Source: JACRLV01 sp045863555 (GTDB taxonomy: Bacteria; Planctomycetota; Phycisphaerae; UBA1845; Fen-1342). From it: a stretch of DNA of 44,520 nucleotides. The stretch is from contig BTUU01000027.1 in the NCBI GenBank assembly GCA_045863555.1, forward strand, positions 1-44,520. The letters run 5' to 3'. Below, piece by piece: positions 9,118-16,677 of this stretch; the first letter of the stretch is position 1; each line of letters opens with the position of its first letter. The position numbers were made by a program, and so were the translations under genes. Below the pieces are notes generated by a model, which made no database searches, was not told where the DNA came from, and saw only the letters and a program-made list of their open reading frames with translations.

Positions 9118-9466
9118 TGGTGTCTCCTTGAGGGACGATTGACCGCCCCGAATCCCGTTTTGATCCCACGGCCGACATTCGGATCGTGGCTCTGCGAGAA
9201 CAAGAGCAACGGCTGTGCCTGTGGGTCGCTCGTCGCCGCACGATTTCTAACTCGCGCTGGATCGGTGATTTAGGTGTTATCGTGTCATGAGTGCCGAGCG
9301 GCGCGCCTGCGGCCGCGCGCCATCGGGTTGGCGCGAGCGCTGGCCGGTTGGCGCGCTATTCAGCGTGGAAGAGTCGAGCTACTTCGCTGTCATTGGTGGA
9401 GCGTACGCTTTGCTGGAGACCCACTCGAGCAGAGTCGGTGTGAAGCGGATCGCTAGTGGCTGGCGC
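9118..9466 (+). other. Gene-free stretch with the operon promoter
   Basis: 349 bases between the lipoprotein start and the EAL gene stop. The sigma-54 promoter on the minus strand (9205-9220) is the only recognisable signal. Short plus-strand frames at 9274-9484 have no ribosome-binding site or recognisable motif. Confidence 0.5.
9205..9220 (-). promoter_or_regulatory. Sigma-54 (-24/-12) promoter of the STAS/PP2C/RND operon
   Basis: The minus-strand 16-mer AGGCACAGCCGTTGCT matches the consensus TGGCACGNNNNTTGCW at all positions except the first (A for T) and seventh (A for G). The invariant GG and GC dinucleotides are exactly ten bases apart. Transcription would begin near 9194, giving a leader of about 77 bases before the lipoprotein ATG at 9117. 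A sigma-54 activator is encoded 1 kb upstream, which supports function. Confidence 0.8.
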
Positions 9467-10225
9467 CTATTGGGGGCGTTCTGAAAAGTCTGACCCAAGC
9501 AGCCGCTCCAATGCGTCCGGCGCGACGGCCTTGCTCCACAACCAGCCCTGCGCGGCATCCACACCCGCGGCCCGGAGGAAAAATGCCTGCTCGCGCGTTT
9601 CGACGCCCTCCGCAATGACCTTCACACGCAGGGCGCCGGCCAACGCGACGACGCCCCGGACGAGCCGGTCGGCCGTCGGATCTTTCATCAGCGGGTCGAT
9701 CACGGATTTGTCGATCTTCAGAATGTCAAACGGCAGGCCGATCAATTGCTTTAGGCTGCTATGCCCGGTCCCGAAATCATCAATTGCGATCCGAAGCCCC
9801 AGCGGCCGAGCGGTGGTTAACGCCTCCCGGCCGACATCGGTCAGCGCGTGACGCTCGGTGATCTCACACACCAGGCGATCGATGTACCGAACCAGACAGG
9901 GATCGTCGAGGACCCGCTTAACGCGAAGCGAACCAAGGATGACCGGGGGTACATTGACGCTGATGTAGAAGCCGCGGTCCCGATCCAACAGCGGCCCAAC
10001 GTTTTCCACGACCATGCGTAGAAGGCGTCGCGTCATCGCTTCAATGTCGTCCGGATTTGCTTCGATTCGCTCAATGAGGCCGGCGGCGCCACGTACCGTG
10101 CGATCGGAATCAACGAACCGTACCAAGGTTTCGGCTCCGATCACGCGACCGGTGTTCAGATCCAGGATCGGTTGAAAATACGCAGTCGACTGCTCGATGA
10201 GCGTGCGCACATCCGGATCTGGCAT
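9467..10225 (-). CDS. EAL-domain c-di-GMP phosphodiesterase
   Basis: 252 aa, essentially a stand-alone EAL domain. The signature motif reads E-T-L (GAETLVR), an accepted ExL variant. The other metal and catalytic positions look intact: N in SVNVPP, E in CEITER, the DD pair in IDDFGTG, K in LKIDKS, E in AEGVET and Q in the QGWLW end motif, so hydrolysis of c-di-GMP is likely. No sensor or TM segment is present. The ATG at 10225 has GAGG upstream; a further upstream in-frame start is possible. It lies directly after the sigma-54 activator (57-base gap) on the same strand, so the two are probably co-transcribed, linking second-messenger turnover to the sigma-54 module. Confidence 0.92.
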   Translation of the reverse strand: MPDPDVRTLIEQSTAYFQPILDLNTGRVIGAETLVRFVDSDRTVRGAAGLIERIEANPDDIEAMTRRLLRMVVENVGPLLDRDRGFYISVNVPPVILGSLRVKRVLDDPCLVRYIDRLVCEITERHALTDVGREALTTARPLGLRIAIDDFGTGHSSLKQLIGLPFDILKIDKSVIDPLMKDPTADRLVRGVVALAGALRVKVIAEGVETREQAFFLRAAGVDAAQGWLWSKAVAPDALERLLGSDFSERPQ

Positions 10226-10282
10226 GTGTGTCCTCGCATTGTCTTCCCGCCGGACGAGCACTGCGCCATGATCCGGGCTGCC

Positions 10283-11836
10283 CTATTCCGGACGGGAGAT
10301 GCCGAGCTTCTTCATCTTCCAATGCAGCGTGGAGCGTTTCATCCCGAGGCGGTCCGCCGCTCCCTTCGGTCCGCCGAGCACCCAGTTCGTTTCTCTCAGC
10401 ACTCGCAGGATATGCTCTCGTTCCGCGTCGCTGAGCGTGTCAGACCCGCCGCCGCGCGGGTCCGCGGGCGGCTCAGCCGGCGCTTCGAGGTCGGCCGCGG
10501 CAATCTGAAGCGTCGGCCCCTTCGAAAGGATCACGGCGCGCTCGATCACGTTCTGCAGCTCGCGGACATTGCCAGGCCAGGAATAGTGAACCAGAGCGTC
10601 CATCACCGAAGCCGGGATGGTTTCAAGTCGCCGGCCCATGCGCCGAGCGAAACTCTGTGTGAAGTGGCGCACCAGACGCGGGATGTCATCCGGTCGCTCA
10701 CGCAGCGGCGGCAGTGAGACCGGGAAGACGTTCAAGCGGTAGTACAAGTCGCTGCGGAAGCGACCTTCGACGATCATCTCTGCGAGGTCGCGGTGGGTGG
10801 CGGCCACGAGGCGCACGTTCACTCGAATCGTTTTGGTGCCCCCGAGGCGCTCGAACTCGTGCTCCTGCAAAACGCGCAGCAGCTTCGGCTGGAGCTCCAA
10901 AGGGATGTCCCCCACCTCATCCAGGAACAGCGTCCCCTGGTGTGCGAGTTCAAACCTGCCGATTCTCTGGCTGATCGCGCCGGTGAATGCGCCCTTCTCG
11001 TGGCCGAACAGCTCGCTTTCCAGCAACCCTGTCGGAATCGCCGCACAATTCAGCTTGACGAACGTGCGGCTCTTACGGGGGCTCAGATCATGCACGGCGC
11101 GGGCGATGAGTTCCTTGCCGGTACCGGTTTCCCCGCGGATAAGGACGGTGGAGTCCGTGGGAGCAACTGTCTCGACCTGCTGGAGAACACCGCGAAGCGC
11201 CGCGTTTTCACCGACGATGTCGCCGAAGTCATGCTCCGTACGAACCTCTTCCTCCAAGTACGCCTTCTCCTTGGCGAGCTTGTCCCGCAGCGCCTCGATC
11301 TCCTGGAATGCCAGCGCATTCTCGACGGCGACGGCGACCTGGGTCGCCACGAGCTGCAGGAACGGAAGATCTGACGCGCGATAAGTCGCGCTTCGCTTGG
11401 ACGTGAAGACCAGCGCTCCGAGCCGCCCCCGCGCCGTCGTCAGTGGCAACCAGCACAGGCTCTCGACGCCGTAGGGCTTCACCCGTTCAAGCAGCTGCGG
11501 CCAGCGCCTTAGGTCATCCAGCTTCGACGTGATGAGCGGCTGCTGCGTCTGCCAGACGAGCCCTGCGGGGTCGTCTTCCGGACATAAGACAATCTCAAAC
11601 CCGGAGGAAACGCATTCGCCGGTCTCTAGAACGTGAAGGCGCATCGTGTTTGTTGGCGCGTCGTGCAGCACCAACGACAGGGCGTCGTAGTGCGCCACCT
11701 GCACGAGTCGACCGGCCAACGCGTGGAACAGCGCGGGCAAATCCCGGCACGACGCGATCGATTCCGAAACCGCCAGCAATGCCCGGTAGCGGTCCTCGGT
11801 GGCTGTTGCCCGTTGATCCGATTCAGCGAGTGACAC
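10283..11836 (-). CDS. Sigma-54-dependent transcriptional activator (GAF-AAA+-Fis)
   Basis: 517 aa from the GTG at 11836, chosen because a GGAG site lies six bases upstream; a GTG at 11875 is an alternative. Order: GAF sensor domain (~15-175), a short coiled coil (~176-200), AAA+ central domain with Walker A GETGTGKE (~235-242), the sigma-54 contact loop GAFTGA (~282-287), Walker B LFLDEVGDI, arginine-finger region, and a Fis-type HTH at the C-terminus (RLGMKRSTLHWKMKKLGI). This is the FhlA/NorR-like architecture; the GAF ligand cannot be inferred. It most likely drives the -24/-12 promoter 1 kb downstream, and possibly the one at 29530. Confidence 0.95.
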   Translation of the reverse strand: MSLAESDQRATATEDRYRALLAVSESIASCRDLPALFHALAGRLVQVAHYDALSLVLHDAPTNTMRLHVLETGECVSSGFEIVLCPEDDPAGLVWQTQQPLITSKLDDLRRWPQLLERVKPYGVESLCWLPLTTARGRLGALVFTSKRSATYRASDLPFLQLVATQVAVAVENALAFQEIEALRDKLAKEKAYLEEEVRTEHDFGDIVGENAALRGVLQQVETVAPTDSTVLIRGETGTGKELIARAVHDLSPRKSRTFVKLNCAAIPTGLLESELFGHEKGAFTGAISQRIGRFELAHQGTLFLDEVGDIPLELQPKLLRVLQEHEFERLGGTKTIRVNVRLVAATHRDLAEMIVEGRFRSDLYYRLNVFPVSLPPLRERPDDIPRLVRHFTQSFARRMGRRLETIPASVMDALVHYSWPGNVRELQNVIERAVILSKGPTLQIAAADLEAPAEPPADPRGGGSDTLSDAEREHILRVLRETNWVLGGPKGAADRLGMKRSTLHWKMKKLGISRPE

Positions 11837-11859
11837 GAGTGGCTCCGGTGCGAAAGGGC

Positions 11860-11888
11860 ATTGTACCGGGCACACCGTCGCAGCTCAC
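11860..11888 (-). promoter_or_regulatory. Possible sigma-70 promoter of the activator gene
   Basis: A minus-strand TACAAT (11860-11865) is a good -10 box. With 17-base spacing the -35 is GTGAGC, a weak match. Transcription would start near 11853, just ahead of the GGAG site and the GTG at 11836, which fits that start choice. Confidence 0.3.
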
Positions 11889-12681
11889 TCGGCGTGACAG
11901 TTCCACGTCATGGAGAACCGATTGAGGCGGGCACCGAGCGCGGTTCGGCGGTTGAGTTTAGCGAAGCGGTGATTCCATTCCGCGTTTCACGGTCCGACCG
12001 TCGTGCACCCCAGCGCCGACGTCCGGCGTTGCTGGTTTTCGATGCGCCCCCGGCGGTCCGGCCCGGTAGGGCTTGCGCGGCGTGGCGGTTTGCGAGACCG
12101 CTGTCCGCGCCGGTCAACCTCCGTAGCTCCATCGGGTTGTGCGCAGCGCCTTTTACGGCATGCCGCCGCGCAGGCCGTCGAACGTGACCGCATGAAGCTC
12201 AAACTGAGGGACCCTCCGGCTCAGGGCCGGCACCGGCAGGCAGGGCCATGCGCGTCCGTCGCCATCGGGTCCCAGGGGGCCTGTCGGCCTCGCGGGGGCG
12301 AAGACCCGCTGGCGACGGACGGCGTACGGCAAACCCGAGCGGGCAGCCCACGCGCCACGATCGAAGGCGCGGACCGGGGCGAATAAGCCGTTCCATCGCA
12401 GGCGCACTCACGAGTTCCTTGCACCACGCCCTCGCGAATCGAAGGGGAACCATGGTTCCAAGGTTCCCACTCGAACCCCCCTCCTTCCTTCCTCCCCGCC
12501 CCGCCCCGGCGGAGCAGCTGTTTGAAAAACCGCAGGTCAAATCATCGAAAGCTGGCAGAAAACGCGCTTATTCGGTATACCAATCCCTGTCTGAGAGCGC
12601 CGATCGGTTGTCGTCACGGTTGTCGTTGCCCTTGCCGTTGACTTGAGCAAGACGACATAAGTACCTGTTGCAGGATAACAT
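11889..12681 (+). other. Long stretch without a recognisable gene
   Basis: Several overlapping frames exist on both strands but none has a convincing ribosome-binding site, domain or codon pattern, and they mutually overlap. It holds a pyrimidine-rich tract at about 12474-12505 and a palindrome at 12446-12459, and it leads into a tRNA fragment. I see no mobile-element gene in it. Confidence 0.45.
12446..12459. repeat. 14-bp perfect palindrome
   Basis: GGAACCATGGTTCC is its own reverse complement and is followed at once by another GGTTCC half-site (12462-12467). It could be an operator, but no adjacent gene is recognised. Confidence 0.4.
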
Positions 12682-12720
12682 GCGCCCGTAGCTCAGCAGG
12701 ATAGAGCAGCGGTTTCCTAA
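12682..12720 (+). pseudogene. 5' half of tRNA-Arg(CCT), 3' half missing
   Basis: The sequence matches the 5' side of a tRNA: acceptor strand GCGCCCG, TA, D-arm GCTC...GAGC with loop AGCAGGATA, then anticodon-stem 5' strand GCGGT and loop TTCCTAA with anticodon CCT. The sequence then departs: no ACCGC anticodon-stem partner in register, no variable loop, no TTCRA T-loop and no CGGGCGC acceptor strand were found in the next ~250 bases. The breakpoint in the anticodon loop is a classic crossover position for tRNA-targeting integrases, so this may be the residue of an element junction or a later deletion. Confidence 0.65.
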
Positions 12721-12972
12721 TTAAGCCATTATCCCTGCTGGACTTACGGAAACGCGGATTTCTCGAAGAATTTTCCGCAGCAAGGCGCACGAGACTGCAG
12801 CAAACCGCCCGCCCGGTTGTCGCGACAACCGCACCACTCAGCGTGGAACGATGCTTCACGTTCAGCCGTTCAGGCTCATCTTGGCTTGATCAATTGCGGT
12901 TTTGGGGTGGTCGCGCATACCCTAACACTCCGTTTTGCGAACCCGTCGATTTCCGGTCGCCGACGGCGCGAT
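12721..12972 (+). other. Gene-free stretch after the tRNA fragment
   Basis: About 250 bases between the tRNA break and the cusA stop. The only structure is the 18-bp palindrome; a minus-strand frame crossing it (12614-12859) overlaps the tRNA fragment and has no motif. Confidence 0.45.
12814..12831. repeat. 18-bp perfect palindrome
   Basis: CGGTTGTCGCGACAACCG is fully self-complementary with no spacer. GGTTGTCG also recurs in direct orientation at about 12604-12611, with CGGTTGTCG again at 12618-12626. It may be a protein-binding site or a recombination core near the broken tRNA. Confidence 0.5.
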
Positions 12973-15900
12973 TCATGCTCGTGCCTCTGAACGCCGCATC
13001 AGCCGCTTCCACTTCCATTCCTCGACCGCACAGAACACGCAAGGCACGATGAAGAGTGTGATCAGGCTCACGGTCATCCCGCCTACCGAAGGAATCGCCA
13101 TCGGCTGCATCACGTCCGAGCCGCGCCCGGTGGCCCAGAAGATGGGCATCAGGCCGAAGACCGTCGTCGCAATCGTCATGAGGCATGGACGGATTCGCTT
13201 GAGCCCGCCGTCGATGACCGCCGCGCGGATTTCGGGAACCGACTTGAATTCGCGGTCTTTGAAGATGCCTTCCAGGTAGGTTGAGATGACGACGCCGTCA
13301 TCGTCCACCACGCCGAAGAGCACCAGGAAGCCGACCCACACCGCGACGGACAGGTTCACGCCCCACAGCGCGAGCATGATGAAGCCGCCTGAGGCCGAGA
13401 CCAGCACGCCGAAGAATATCATCGGTGCGATCCACCAGCGATTGAAGCCCAGGTAGAGCATTACGAACATAATTCCCAGTGTGATCGGCACAAGGATCTG
13501 CATGCGGTTCGTCGCGCGGACCTGGTTCTCGAATTGGCCGGACCATTCCCAGTAATAGCCGGGCGGCAGCGTGAGCCGGCCATCCTTGAGAGCCCGCTGG
13601 AGCAGCGCTTCGGCGTCCTGCACCACCGACACCTCGTCGCGATCGCGCGTGTTCATGGTCACGTAGCCAACCAGCAGGCCGCGTTCGCCTTTGATCTCCT
13701 GCGGCCCCAGGACGGTTTGGATGTCGGCGAGCTGTGCGAGCGGCACTTGTGCGCCGCCGGCCGACGGTACATTGATGCGGTGGATGGCGTCCAGGTCTTC
13801 GCGGAAGTCGCGGGCCAGTCGGATGCGAATCGGATAGCGCTGCCGGCCCTCGACCGATTCCATGAGATTCAGGCCACCCAGCGACATTTCGATGACATCC
13901 TGAACATCGCGGATGTTAACGCCGTAGCGGGCGATGCGGTCGCGGTCGATCTCGATCTGGATGTAGGGCTTGCCGACGATGCGGTCGGCTACGATGTCCG
14001 TGGCGCCGGGTACTTCGCGGAGGAGCTGCTCGATCTGCAAGCCGACCTGTTCGATCTCGCGCAGGTCACTTCCGTATATCTTGACGCCCATCATGGCCCG
14101 GAAGCCGGTTTGAAGCATGACCAGCCGCGTCTGGATCGGTTGGAGCCAGGTGGGCAGTACGCCGGGGATGGCGGTGCGCTCCTGGAGTTCGGCGAGGATT
14201 TCCTGTTTGGTGATCGGCCGCTCTTCGGGCCAGATCCACGTGAGGGGGGTCTTGATGAAGCCCGGCCATTCGGAAAACGTGCGCTCGACGGGGATGCGCC
14301 GCCACTGGGCTTCGGGCTTGAGAATTACGATGGACTCCATCATGCCGATTGGGGCAGGGTCGAGGGCGGATTCGGCCCGGCCGATCTTGCCGACGACACT
14401 CTCGACTTCCGGCACGCTGGCGATCGCTAGATCCTGTTTGCTGTTTACTTCGACCGCTTGCGACAGTGAGCCTTGAGGCAGCAGTGAGGGCATGTACAAG
14501 AGCGATCCCTCATCGAGTGGAGGCATGAACTCGCGGCCCAGCCCGGGAAGAATGCGCCCCTCCTTCAGCACAGTGCGACCGGCGGCGGACTCAGCGTCGC
14601 GTTCGGCGGGGTCCAGCCGCCGCCATAGCACCCGCAGGCGTTCGGAACCGTCAGAGTCGCGAACGCGCTGCCAGCGGAGCTGGTCGAGCTCCAGGAGCGG
14701 ACGCACGACCTCGGCATCTGCGTCGGCATACATCAAGCGCTTGAGCTCCGGCGAGGCCTTCTCATTGGCGAGCGCGTTTACAGCCCACTCCACGGGATAG
14801 AACGTGCGATGAATGCCGAGCCAAACGCTCAGGCCGGCGAACAGGATGACGACGGGCACCACCAGAAACGTCTTCTTGTGATCCAGAATCCAGCTCAGCG
14901 TCGGCACATAGGCACGCGCGATGATGCGCGAGACCGGATTCTGCTCCAGCGGAAGGAATTTCTCGCGCGTCATGCGGATCACCGCCAGCGCGACGCCGAC
15001 GCCCACCGCCCCTGCGATGAGCCAACCGCGGCCGTGCCCGCCGCCCAGTCCCCACATGAACGCCAGATGCGTCGCGAGCATCGCGAGCAGGCCCACACCA
15101 GCAGCGACCGCCAGCGTCACCGACATCCGCCACTTGACCGGACGAAAGAGCAGGTAGCAGAGAAACGGAACTACCGTGACAGCGAGCACGACCGAGGAGC
15201 CGATGGCAAAGGTCTTCGTGAACGCCAGGGGCTGAAACATCTTGCCCTCCTGGTCGGTGAGAAAGAAGACCGGAATGAACGAAACCAGCGTGTTCGTCAC
15301 CGCCGTGAGAATCGCGCCTCCAACTTCCGTCGCGCCCTCATGGATGATCCCGAAGTAGCCCTTGTCGCGCTTCTCCTCCTCCGTCGCCCCGGCCAAGCGA
15401 CGGTAAATGTTCTCCGACATGATGATGCCCATGTCGGCCACATCGCCGATGGCGATCGCCAAGCCGGCGAGCGACATGATGTTGCTGTCGATGCCGAAGC
15501 TGTACATCAGGATGAACGATCCGGCGAGCGCGAGGGGCAGCGTGGGTAATACGCTTACCGTTGTGCGAAAGTGCATTAGGAAGAAAAGGACGACGAGGCT
15601 AGCGATGATTGCTTCCTCAAAGAGAGCTTCCTTGAGTGTGTCGATCGTCTCCTCGACGATGGTCGTGCGGTCGTAGAAGGGAACGACGTTGATCTTGGAA
15701 ACACGTCCGTCGGCGAGCGTCTTGCTCGGCAGGCCGGGCGCGAGTTGGGCGAGCTTCTGCTTGACGCGCTCGACGACCGCTCGCGGGTTCTCGCCATAGC
15801 GCATGAGGACGACGCCGCCGACGGCTTCCACGCCGCCCTTGTCCAGCGCCCCGCGACGGAAGTCTGGTCCGAGCTGGACGCTCGCGACGCTGCGCACATG

Positions 15901-16662
15901 GATGGGCGTGCCGCCTTCCTCGCGGATGACGACCTTCTCCAGATCCTCGACCGTCTTGATGAACCCCACGCCGCGAATGAAGAACTCGATGCCGTTCTTC
16001 TCGATGACCTTCGCGCCCACGTCGATGTTGCTCTTGCGAACGGCTTCGAAGACGTCCATCACCGTGATGCGATGCGCGCGCATTTTTTCGGGGTGAAGGT
16101 CGATCTGGTACTGCTTCACGAAACCGCCGATGCTGGCGACCTCGCTTACCCCCTCAACCGATTGAAGCTGATAGCGGATGTACCAGTCCTGAACCGAACG
16201 CAGCTCGGCCAGATCAAACCCTTCCGCCTCCACGGTGTACCAGTAAACCTGGCCGAGTGCTGTGGCGTCGGGTCCAAGGACGGGCGCGACGCCCATCGGC
16301 AGGCGCTGCTGGGCCACGTTCATGCGCTCCAGCACGCGCGAACGGGCCCAGTAGTAGTCCACGTCGTCTTTGAAGATGACGAAGATCATCGAAAAGCCGA
16401 AACCGGACATCGAGCGGATGGCTTTCACACCCGGCGTGCCGGTCAGACTTGTTGTGAGCGGGTAGGTGACCTGATCGTCAACATCCTGCGGGCTTCGCCC
16501 GGGCCAGTCCGCGTAGACGATGACCTGCTTTTCGCCAATATCCGGGATTGCATCCACCGGGGTGCGCGTGATGGCCCAATAACCCGCGGCACACATGCCC
16601 GCGATTGCGAGCACCATCAGGAACGAGTTCTTCATGCACCAGCGGATGACGACGCTTACCAC
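12973..16662 (-). CDS. cusA: CusA-like heavy-metal RND efflux pump (Cu/Ag)
   Basis: 1229 aa, HME-RND family. The N-terminus VVIRWCMKNSFLMVLAIAG and the TRTPVDAIPDIGEKQVIV block are diagnostic. The TM4 segment AIAIGDVADMGIIMSENIYRR and the TM10 segment FGVVDDDGVVISTYL carry the acidic relay residues. The periplasmic MPPLDEGSLLYMP motif is present. Typical CusA is ~1045 aa; the excess is largely one insert between the TM halves, including two extra hydrophobic segments (around LAVAAGVGLLAML and GWLIAGAVGVGVALAV) plus an acidic loop. The GTG start is supported by GGAGGAG seven bases upstream and lies 15 bases after the cusB stop. It would expel Cu(I)/Ag(I) with CusB and the CusC-like channel. 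Confidence 0.95.
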   Translation of the reverse strand: MVSVVIRWCMKNSFLMVLAIAGMCAAGYWAITRTPVDAIPDIGEKQVIVYADWPGRSPQDVDDQVTYPLTTSLTGTPGVKAIRSMSGFGFSMIFVIFKDDVDYYWARSRVLERMNVAQQRLPMGVAPVLGPDATALGQVYWYTVEAEGFDLAELRSVQDWYIRYQLQSVEGVSEVASIGGFVKQYQIDLHPEKMRAHRITVMDVFEAVRKSNIDVGAKVIEKNGIEFFIRGVGFIKTVEDLEKVVIREEGGTPIHVRSVASVQLGPDFRRGALDKGGVEAVGGVVLMRYGENPRAVVERVKQKLAQLAPGLPSKTLADGRVSKINVVPFYDRTTIVEETIDTLKEALFEEAIIASLVVLFFLMHFRTTVSVLPTLPLALAGSFILMYSFGIDSNIMSLAGLAIAIGDVADMGIIMSENIYRRLAGATEEEKRDKGYFGIIHEGATEVGGAILTAVTNTLVSFIPVFFLTDQEGKMFQPLAFTKTFAIGSSVVLAVTVVPFLCYLLFRPVKWRMSVTLAVAAGVGLLAMLATHLAFMWGLGGGHGRGWLIAGAVGVGVALAVIRMTREKFLPLEQNPVSRIIARAYVPTLSWILDHKKTFLVVPVVILFAGLSVWLGIHRTFYPVEWAVNALANEKASPELKRLMYADADAEVVRPLLELDQLRWQRVRDSDGSERLRVLWRRLDPAERDAESAAGRTVLKEGRILPGLGREFMPPLDEGSLLYMPSLLPQGSLSQAVEVNSKQDLAIASVPEVESVVGKIGRAESALDPAPIGMMESIVILKPEAQWRRIPVERTFSEWPGFIKTPLTWIWPEERPITKQEILAELQERTAIPGVLPTWLQPIQTRLVMLQTGFRAMMGVKIYGSDLREIEQVGLQIEQLLREVPGATDIVADRIVGKPYIQIEIDRDRIARYGVNIRDVQDVIEMSLGGLNLMESVEGRQRYPIRIRLARDFREDLDAIHRINVPSAGGAQVPLAQLADIQTVLGPQEIKGERGLLVGYVTMNTRDRDEVSVVQDAEALLQRALKDGRLTLPPGYYWEWSGQFENQVRATNRMQILVPITLGIMFVMLYLGFNRWWIAPMIFFGVLVSASGGFIMLALWGVNLSVAVWVGFLVLFGVVDDDGVVISTYLEGIFKDREFKSVPEIRAAVIDGGLKRIRPCLMTIATTVFGLMPIFWATGRGSDVMQPMAIPSVGGMTVSLITLFIVPCVFCAVEEWKWKRLMRRSEARA

Positions 16663-16677
16663 GGCGGACTCCTCCGC

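Noticed and set aside
9274..9484. Short plus-strand frames at the edge of the EAL gene
   Set aside because: They lie in the sigma-54 promoter gap and overlap the EAL stop, with no ribosome-binding site.
12553..12568. Sigma-54-like promoter TGGCAG...GCT
   Set aside because: Spacing fits but the -12 half (CGCGCT) is poor and no gene follows except the broken tRNA.
12682..12972. Group I intron in tRNA-Arg(CCT)
   Set aside because: Such introns are known in some bacterial tRNA-Arg(CCT) genes and a GGAAAC matches a P1 guide, but I find no P3-P8 core and no 3' tRNA half.
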